Shown here in pieces: positions 57,291 through 64,000 of a DNA stretch of 64,000 nt. A program made the translations under genes and the position numbers. The stretch's first letter is position 1. Each line of letters starts with the position of its first letter. The DNA is from Bromus sterilis (Eukaryota > Streptophyta > Magnoliopsida > Poales > Poaceae), in the NCBI GenBank assembly GCA_950022295.1, contig OX465596.1:127204501-127268500 (forward strand), read 5' to 3'. The notes beneath the pieces were generated by a model that worked only from the letters and a program-made list of their open reading frames with translations, did no database searches and was not told where the DNA came from.

Positions 57291-60200
57291 ATGGCGCCGC
57301 GACGGGACGTATCGCAGGCGAGCCGCGGGTGTTGGAAGGGATCCCAGGTCACCACTGCCGCCGTCGAAGCCCTGATCCGCGCCCGAAAAATGCCTGCGGA
57401 GATCGAATGGCGGATCCCGGGCAGGGCCGATGTCGTGCCCAGCGCGCGCGCGGGCGAGAGGGTTGTGTTCCTCGCTCACTTTGAGCGTGGATTCGGCCTT
57501 CCCGCTAGTGCCTTCTTCCGCGAATTCCTCGACTTCCACCGACTTCAGCCTCACCACCTTGCAGCTAACTTCATCATGAACCTCTCCGGGTTCGTGACAC
57601 TCTGCGAGGGGTATCTCAGCTGCCGACCCAGCATCGCACTTTTCAAACGCTTCTTCAACCTCCGAGCCCACAACGCTCGGACGGGAGAAGTAGTGGCCTC
57701 CACCATTGAAGGCGGCAAACCGACCTATCCGACTGACATGACCGACTGCGGCAGTTGCCTTGCTGCAGCCGGCAAGTTAAAATATCCGAGCCCCGAAATC
57801 GTCCAATCCTGCAAGAACTGGCAGACTTCGTTCTTCTACGTCAAGTCTCCTGATCAAAGCCCCGATCTCCTCAATCTGCCCGAGTTCTCACTCGCCAGGC
57901 CGGTTGAGAAGCATCAGTGGTCCCTGAAACACGGCACTGGAAATTGCGATGTCGACGCCCAAGCCACCAGGGTCACCCAGCTGGAGCGAGAGGGACTCCT
58001 CTCCACCGACTTGGTAGCTGCATGGCTTCATGCTCGGATTCTTCCCCTGCAACGCCGAGTGCACCGCCTCTGCGACGTGTCGGGACCTCGGGATCCCACT
58101 CGGCTCTGCACGTGGGAGGTGACGACAGAAGTCCTTTGCGCCCGATTGAAGGCCATCACTGCTAGCGCGTTGCCTGATCCTTTCCGATTCGGGCTTGACT
58201 ACCTCACGCGCCAACGAAAGCCACCTGTGGTACGCCCCGACTTTTTTCATCCAGTTGCACGTTCTTCCGATTGCTTTCTCTTCCGATTTCTCTGATCACT
58301 TATGTCTTCTTTTCAGCATTTCCTTCAATCCAACCTCATGGAAGACGGCCAGGAAGCTGGCGTGTACACCCCTGACCGCACGGAAGAGGATCCCACCAAC
58401 CTTGAGTATGACGGCGAGATTCCTTCCGCCGAGACCAGTGGGGATGATGAAGACAATGACGAGTCTTCCGGAGAATCCTCCGACCCCATGGATGCTGATG
58501 ATGATGACGCCGAGCGCGCCAACCCTCCGAATACCAACACTCGGCCGCCAGCTCAAGGGGGTACGCCTGACCCTTCCCTTGAGCAATTTTTGGCTGAGTG
58601 GAGTGACGATGATAGTGTCTCAAAGGGTGTTGCTTCTGATGCAGCTCCTCGGGATAAACCCCCGAAGGTGCCAGCTAAACGCACCTCGGCCGCTGGCTCC
58701 TCTGGTACGGCTCTCCCCAAAATCACAAAAACCACGACGACTGCCCACAAGGGCAAGCAAGCCCAGGAGACGATCACTCGGAGGCCGACCACTCAGGCGT
58801 CGCTGAACGTTGCCCCGCTCCGCTGCCGAATGCCTACCGGCGCACCCCGGACAGTCGGGTATGTTTCTGTCTTTCCGCGCAGTACTTTGCTATCTTTGCT
58901 TCTACTGAATCTTCTCCCTTTCTTATTTCAGTGAGCCGATTGGGCTTGATGACATTGACACCGACATTCCGGCTCATATCGGCGCCATCATCTCGCCCGC
59001 TGCTTCTGCTGCAGCCGTTCGCAAGCGGCTGACTGCCACTAGTCGTTCTTCCAAGGACGCCGAGCGTGCTGCCAAGAAGGCTCGCCTTGCTGCAGCTCAG
59101 AAGACCTCCTCTTCCAACCTTGCTCCCAAAGCCTCCAAGCGCGCGGCCGACCCGGTGTCTCCTGGTATTGGAGGAACGCAATCGGTCGATCCGATTGCCC
59201 CGTCTCCGCCACCCCGCTCCAGTCCGGCCGCCGCTGCTGCTACTGCCCCTGCTGTAACCTCCGTGTCCGACACGCCAATGGTGACGAGCTCGCCGCCGGT
59301 TGTGATGTCGGCACCACCAACTACAGCGACTGCGCCACCAGCTATTCTGTCGGCGCCGCCGACGACCACGACCCTTCCGCCAGTCATTGTTACCACTTCT
59401 GCTCCGACTCGCCTGGTTGCGTCGCCGCCGCAATCGGGTGAGTCCGGTCCTTCACCAACGTCCGTGCCGCCAGTCCTTCCCACTACAGCTTTCGCCATCG
59501 TTCCTACCTCAGCGCCACCGCCGATTTCCTCCCCCTCCAAGATTCTTATGCGCTCGGTGGATCACTTCCGAGCCGAGTATTCTCGCGCCCGTCATGTCGG
59601 CGTTGAGCCTGACGCTTCGCCTCGTCCTCGGGATCCCGTGACGAGCACTTTGAGCCGGGTGAATGAGTTCGCTGAAGCCCTTGCTCGGGACCTTCAACAG
59701 CTGACCTCTCACCATTCGGTAAACTCTTTAACCTTTCCTTCTGTACTTCTGTTTTACTTCGGCAATTTTTCTTCCGGTGGGTGCGCGCAAGCGCACCCAG
59801 TGGGTGTAGCCCCCGAGATTCAGGCCGATTGGTTACAATCGGTTCGGATCTTTAGCATTTTTTGCTTTATCGTTTGCCTTCCTCAATCGGTAGACTTTCT
59901 TCCGGTGGGTGCGCGCAAGCGCACCCACTGGGTGTAGTCCCCGAGATTCGGGCCGATTGGTTACAATCGGTTCGAATCTTTAGCATTTTTTGCTTTATCG
60001 TTTGCCTTCCTCAATCGGTAGACTTTCTTCCGGTGGGTGCGCGCAAGCGCACCCACTGGGTGTAGTCCCCGAGATTCGAGCCGATTGGTTACAATCGGTT
60101 CGGATCTTTAGCATTTTTTGCTTTATCGTTTGCCTTCCTCAATCGGTAGACTTTCTTCCGGTGGGTGCGCGCAAGCGCACCCAGTGGGTGTAGTCCCCGA

Positions 60201-61606
60201 GATTCGGGCCGATTGGTCACAATCGGTTCGGATCTTTGTCACTTGTTGCTTTACGTCTGACTCCGTCTTGCTGCTCGTCACAGGCTGTCGTGGAAGAGAA
60301 AAGAGTTGTCTTCGAAAAACTCTTGGAAGCTTATACTGCCAGCCTTCGAACCCTCGCCCAGGCCCAGCTGCAGGTTAATAACCAATCGGCTGAAATCACT
60401 AAGCTAAGAGGTATCCTCTATCTCACCGCTGTCTCTTCTTCACTTGACAACCGCTCTGGTACTGAAATCTTCGCGCTCTCTTGTAGCTTCTATTCCTATG
60501 GTAAATGATCTTCAAGGCCGAATTGCAGAATTGGCTACAGAACTTAGCCAACAAGGTCCAGCCCTTGACAAAGCCACCGGGGAGGTAACTCGGCTGCAGG
60601 GGGTAGAGAAGGATTTGAATCGGACTATTCACGGCCTCCAATCTGAAATGGCTGCTCTTGAGAAGAAACATCTGGCCGACATCGCCGCAGTGACAGCTAC
60701 TGGTGATGGGCTTCTTGCTGAACGAGATGCTGCCGTCGCCGCCAAAGTTGCTCTGCAAACTGAAAGGGATGAGGCAATTTCTGCCCGAGACTCCATTCGC
60801 CGAGATCATGACGAGCTCGTCACTAAGTTCGAAGAACTGGAGAAGCGCAGCTATGAGGAGACCACCCGAATGCGCCGCCGAGCCAAAGGCTTCTGCGACA
60901 CATTGACCGAAATGGATCTCCTCCTTGGCCGTGAGTCCCCCTTGTTGCCGAGTGCACTTTCCGGTTGCTTTCTTCTCCTATCTTAATGCTTATACTCTTC
61001 CTTCTTGATGCAGAAGCTTGGCCCGAATCTGAAGCGGCTGCTTATGCAGCTGTCGCCAAGTCCCGAGAGGATACCATCGCCGCTGGAGGGACCTGTGACC
61101 GTGCAGATGACGTCTGGACCCGGCATGAATATCTGATCGGCACCCAAGCCCGCATTCCTATTATCCAAGGAATTGCCTTATCCTTCAAGCTCGGGATTCT
61201 GAAGATTGTTGAAGCGCTGTGGTCGCCGACTGAGCTCAAGGCCGGACTCCAGAAGATGAAGAATGCTGCCGACTCCTCCGCCGAGATCCGTAAGGCAGAC
61301 ACTCAGGATGGCGAGGATTCTGACCAAGGGGACGCTCCGAATGCCACCACTGAGCAAACTCGGACTCTCCTTAAGGCTATCCCACGTCGGATCGACGTTT
61401 TGCTCAATTCTGCCGGAAGGACTGGTGCGGAGACCGCTCTTCAGACTGTGCTGACTTGGTACCCTCAAGTGAAGCTCTCTCGGTTGTACAGCCTTCGAGA
61501 CAATGCCTCTGACCTTCTTGAGAAGACCTACGTCGAAGTCAATCGGCTAGCCAACACTATGGTGAATTGGTTTTCTCCCTACGAGTATACTCCGCATCTC
61601 GACTAG
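57291..61606 (+). CDS. Six-exon antisense gene of Tat element B (Transposase_28-type protein), 1143 residues
   Basis: Exons 57291-58229, 58317-58858, 58932-59718, 60284-60410, 60487-60930 and 61014-61606 join through five GT-AG introns into one uninterrupted frame (3432 nt). The donor at 60931 is a full GTGAGT. Exon 1 (residues 1-313) carries the 'putative gypsy type transposon' domain (Pfam Transposase_28 type): 'ERVVFLAHFERGFGLPASAFF', 'FVTLCEGYLSCRPSIALFKRFF' at about residues 56-122. Exons 2-3 are acidic, then Ala/Pro/Thr-rich; exons 4-5 are Glu/Lys/Leu-rich and probably coiled coil; exon 6 is helical. The frame continues after the TAG (61604-61606) to a TAA at 61772-61774, so the ancestral protein was probably about 1199 residues. 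An in-frame ATG-like start at 57189 is less likely. Function unknown. Such extra ORFs are known in the Tat lineage. Confidence 0.82.
59769..60240 (+). repeat. 128-bp tandem repeats inside intron 3 of the antisense gene
   Basis: Units start at 59769, 59897, 60025 and 60153 (exact 128-bp period; the fourth is partial) and are about 97% alike. Each holds two perfect inverted repeats: GGGTGCGC-GCAA-GCGCACCC (59779-59798 in unit 1) and CCGATTG-GTTA-CAATCGG. The array makes up most of the 565-bp intron. Confidence 0.9.
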
Positions 61607-62496
61607 GGAGGGAAACCGCTCCCTGCCTCTACCATCTCTGGCCTGGCCGAGGAGCTCTCCGATAGCGGCTCATCCCAGACGTCTCCGAAGTTTAAACAGA
61701 CAGGTGCTGCGACTTCTGAAGCTCAATCGGACCCATCTTTTCCACCTTCTAGCTCAGTGCCTCCGACTGCTTAAGCTATGTTATCTTCAATTTGTACTCC
61801 GACTGCCCGCTTGTAAGACATATTTTTAATTCTGTCGACACCCACTGGGCCTGCTGCTTTTGATGCCAATCGATTGCTCGTTTTATCTGTCTGCATGTGC
61901 GATCAACTTTGCGTCTTTGCCGGTTTCCTTCATCGGCTGCACTTGGGAATGTGTACTGTGTCGGTCTTGCTGCCGTTATGCGGCCCGCAATCGGATCAAC
62001 AGCAAACATCCGGCCAAGGTTCGATGAGTTTTTATTTTTTACACGACAAGATTTTTAACGCAAAGGATTCTGCAACAGCAGGCGGCGATTGCTTCGCTTC
62101 TGGAACTAGTGTCCTGATTTGCGGCGCAATCGGCGACTTTACTTCGCCAGTGCTCTTGCTCATGGCGACATGTTTCGAATTGTTTCTCGGGATTTATACC
62201 ACCGACTGCCTCAATCATCACCCTTTTCAATGCCACAACCCTTTAGTGATTTGCGCTTGAGCTAGGTATCCGATTGAGAGCCAGCCTGCAGTCCCCGTGC
62301 CACGATGGCTTATTTTCTTGACCTCGTGGTCGGCCAGTCCCCGGGTATGCTATGCGCATCTCAGGTCTGACGGAGCATTGCCGATTACAGCTAGCTCTTC
62401 GAATGGAATTATACGAAAGTACTCGAATGCTCATTTTCAGAGACATGATAACTTTAACTGATTGTTTGCCGAATGTCTTACATAAACTTATGCCGT
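61607..62496. other. Region between the antisense gene and pol of B
   Basis: 61607-61774 is the former C-terminal coding part of the antisense gene. The rest to 62496 is where the two opposing transcripts converge. No other gene is supported; CCGATTG/CAATCGG motifs continue here. Confidence 0.6.
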
Positions 62497-63735
62497 TCAA
62501 CTATAGAACGGACATAACAACTCGGCATTCCACGGCCGCTCTGTCTCTACTCCCGATGTGTCCTTGTGCCGAGTTCCCTTGGTGCAATCGATCAGGTAGT
62601 AGGAGTTGTTCTTGAGCGCTCTGCTGACAATAAATGGCCCTTCCCAAGGTGAGGATAGCTTGTGTTGCCCATCTGACTTCTGGATTCGGCGTAGCACCAT
62701 GTCCCCCTCTCGGAAAGAGAGAGGTCGAATCTTCTTGCTGTGGTAGTGCCGCAACTTCTGCTGATAGATTGCTGACGTAGACAAGGCCAACAAACATGCT
62801 TCTTCTTTGAGGTCGACGCCGTCTTCTCTTGCTAACTTAGCTTCTTCTTCAGTGTATAAAGCGTGCCGAGGTGAATCGAACTCGATGTCGGAGGGGATGA
62901 CTGCTTCTGAACCATATACCAGGAAGAAAGGAGTGAATCCAGTCGACCTATTCGGCGTGGTCCTCAAACTGAAAAGTACTGCGGGGAGCTCATCAATCCA
63001 TGCCCCAGGTGCCCTCTCAAGTGGCTCTACCAATCTGGGCCTTATACCCGATAGGATTAGTCCATTTGCCCTTTCGACCTGACCATTGGACTGTGGGTGT
63101 GCCACAGATGCCAGATGAAGCCGAATGCCTTGCTGAGATGCATATCGAGCCAATGCCCCCTTTGCAAAGTTTGTGCCGTTTTCGGTGATGATGCTGTTAG
63201 GAACACCATATCTGCATACGATGTCGGCCACAAACTTGACTGCAGTCGGTCCATCCAACTTCTTGATTGGTCTTGCCTCGATCCACTTGGTAAACTTGTC
63301 GATTGCCACCAGGAGATGTGTCATGCCGCTTCTAGCTCTCTTGAATGGTCCGACCATGTCCAAACCCCAAACTGCAAACGGCCAAGCTATTGGGATGGTC
63401 TTCAGTGCCGATGCTGGCTGATGACTCTTTGCCTTGAATCGCTGACAACCCTTGCAGTGCTTCACCAGATTTTCAGCTGCTGCGAGTGCAGTTGGCCAGT
63501 AGAAACCATGTCGGAAAGCCTTGTTAGCGATTGCCTTTGCTGACGCGTGATGACCACATTCACCCTGATGGATGTCTCTGAGCAGCTCCAAGCCTCTGTC
63601 CTCTTCAACACACCTCTGAAGAACACCAGTCGGACTCTTGCGCATCAGCTCGTTGTTGATGATTGTATATGCCCAAGATCGGCGACTGATCTGCCTGGAC
63701 AATGCCAAATCTGGTGTAAGGATCCCATCTGCCAA
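62497..63735 (-). CDS. Tat-type Gypsy integrase of element B, intact frame, altered catalytic Asp
   Basis: A 412-residue open frame, the C-terminal part of the pol polyprotein; the initiating codon shown is only the first in the open frame, since the real protein begins upstream. The HHCC zinc region ('HQGECGHHASAKA...HCKGCQRF') lies at about residues 54-99 and the core at about 115-230. The first Asp is in 'VWGLDMVGPF'. The second motif reads 'IITENGTNF', with Glu (codon 63181-63183) where the catalytic Asp is expected; the third, Glu in 'GQVERANG', is 35 residues on. The C-terminus has 'PLSFREGDMVLRRIQ' and 'WEGPFIVSRAL', a Gypsy-type GPF/Y-like module, and ends 'LLCPFYS'. A D-to-E change in the triad generally abolishes or strongly reduces integrase activity (general knowledge of DDE enzymes). 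Confidence 0.9.
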   Translation of the reverse strand: MADGILTPDLALSRQISRRSWAYTIINNELMRKSPTGVLQRCVEEDRGLELLRDIHQGECGHHASAKAIANKAFRHGFYWPTALAAAENLVKHCKGCQRFKAKSHQPASALKTIPIAWPFAVWGLDMVGPFKRARSGMTHLLVAIDKFTKWIEARPIKKLDGPTAVKFVADIVCRYGVPNSIITENGTNFAKGALARYASQQGIRLHLASVAHPQSNGQVERANGLILSGIRPRLVEPLERAPGAWIDELPAVLFSLRTTPNRSTGFTPFFLVYGSEAVIPSDIEFDSPRHALYTEEEAKLAREDGVDLKEEACLLALSTSAIYQQKLRHYHSKKIRPLSFREGDMVLRRIQKSDGQHKLSSPWEGPFIVSRALKNNSYYLIDCTKGTRHKDTSGVETERPWNAELLCPFYS

Positions 63736-64000
63736 AAAATCTCGAATCGGCTATGCCCATGATGGCGCACTGACCACTACCATTACTGCTGCCTGCTGGG
63801 GTAAGACTTCTTCTTGGATTTCGGTCTCTTGAGCATTGGCCTGCTCGATCTCGGCCTCTTGAACCTCTGCTATCTCTTCTTCTGCTTGCGAACTGCCGAC
63901 TGCGGCGCCTGGCACGCATTCGGCAGCCTCTGGTGCTGACTTCTCATCTGGGGTTGAAACTTCATTACTGCAATTGGCAATCTTTGATATCACTTGCTCT
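63736..64000 (-). pseudogene. Linker between RNase H and integrase of B
   Basis: Minus-strand sequence rich in Glu, Ala and Gln codons (63751-63993), matching the low-complexity linker that precedes the integrase in T1 (10300-10480). A frame change and stop between it and the integrase frame (near 63736-63750) suggest a small lesion, or only that the frame shown is incomplete at the window edge. Confidence 0.5.

Larger units (their letters stand above)
55705..64000 (-). mobile_element. Tat-type Gypsy retrotransposon B, 3' half, minus strand
   Basis: 3' LTR at 55705-56585, polypurine tract complement at 56586-56601, a spliced gene on the opposite strand (57291-61606), then integrase (62497-63735, minus) and the linker to RNase H up to the window edge. 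The gag, protease, reverse transcriptase, RNase H and 5' LTR would lie to the right. It is the same lineage as T1/T2 (similar integrase, same GGGGGCTAC/AGGGGCTAC polypurine border) but a different family with another antisense gene. Confidence 0.9.

Noticed and set aside
59862..60193. Three identical 67-codon ORFs
   Set aside because: They are the 128-bp intron repeats read through and have no independent start or function.

Overview
This window looks like a piece of a large grass genome, most likely Triticeae (wheat, Aegilops, barley or rye). I infer this from the transposon content: Athila-type Gypsy elements primed by tRNA-Asp, Tat-lineage Gypsy elements with antisense extra genes, very long LTRs primed by initiator tRNA-Met, and a CACTA element. 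I found no host gene, tRNA, rRNA or CRISPR array. Almost every base can be placed in a nest of transposable elements, and several boundaries are fixed by exact target-site duplications (TSDs).

Layout. Letters are my own labels; no database family name is claimed. (D) 1-9913 is the 5' part of a minus-strand long-LTR element whose first ORF is split by solo LTR (E) 2646-5507, TSD GTGGG. (T1) is a plus-strand Tat-type Gypsy element; its RNase H and integrase remnant is at 9914-11726. It is split by solo LTR (F) 11727-24966, TSD GATTG. F is split by the Athila-type element (G1) 12755-22388, TSD CCGCC, and G1 is split by a non-autonomous CACTA element 18814-20436, TSD GAT. T1 resumes at 24967 and ends with its 3' LTR at 27008. 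T1 itself sits in the integrase region of a second, older member of the same family (T2). T2 was later hit by the Athila-type element (G2), TSD ACAGC.

The T1-T2-G2 stretch was then tandemly duplicated (unit about 8.1 kb, junction at 32461-32463). Copy 1 is 25942-32460 and has since lost about 1.57 kb. Copy 2 is 32462-40541 and continues into the complete G2 (38042-47361) and the T2 3' LTR (48678-49134). To the right are a long-LTR fragment, a 5'-truncated LINE (49387 to about 50620, minus), a minus-strand long-LTR element (C; ORF 50537-51340, PBS 51744-51758, LTR 51763 to about 55704) and the 3' half of a minus-strand Tat-type element (B), 55705-64000.

The most interesting content is in the antisense genes that both Tat families carry between integrase and 3' LTR. 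In T1 copy 2 (32561-33178, minus) an intact 205-residue ORF resembles a plant B3 DNA-binding domain behind an RG-rich N-terminus, with its own TATA box. In B (57291-61606, plus) a six-exon gene with five GT-AG introns reads through as one 1143-residue frame. It begins with the 'putative gypsy type transposon' domain (Pfam Transposase_28 type), followed by acidic and proline-rich linkers, a coiled coil and a helical C-terminus. Elements C and D share another unknown ORF placed directly after the primer-binding site. All calls were made by reading the sequence; no search was run.
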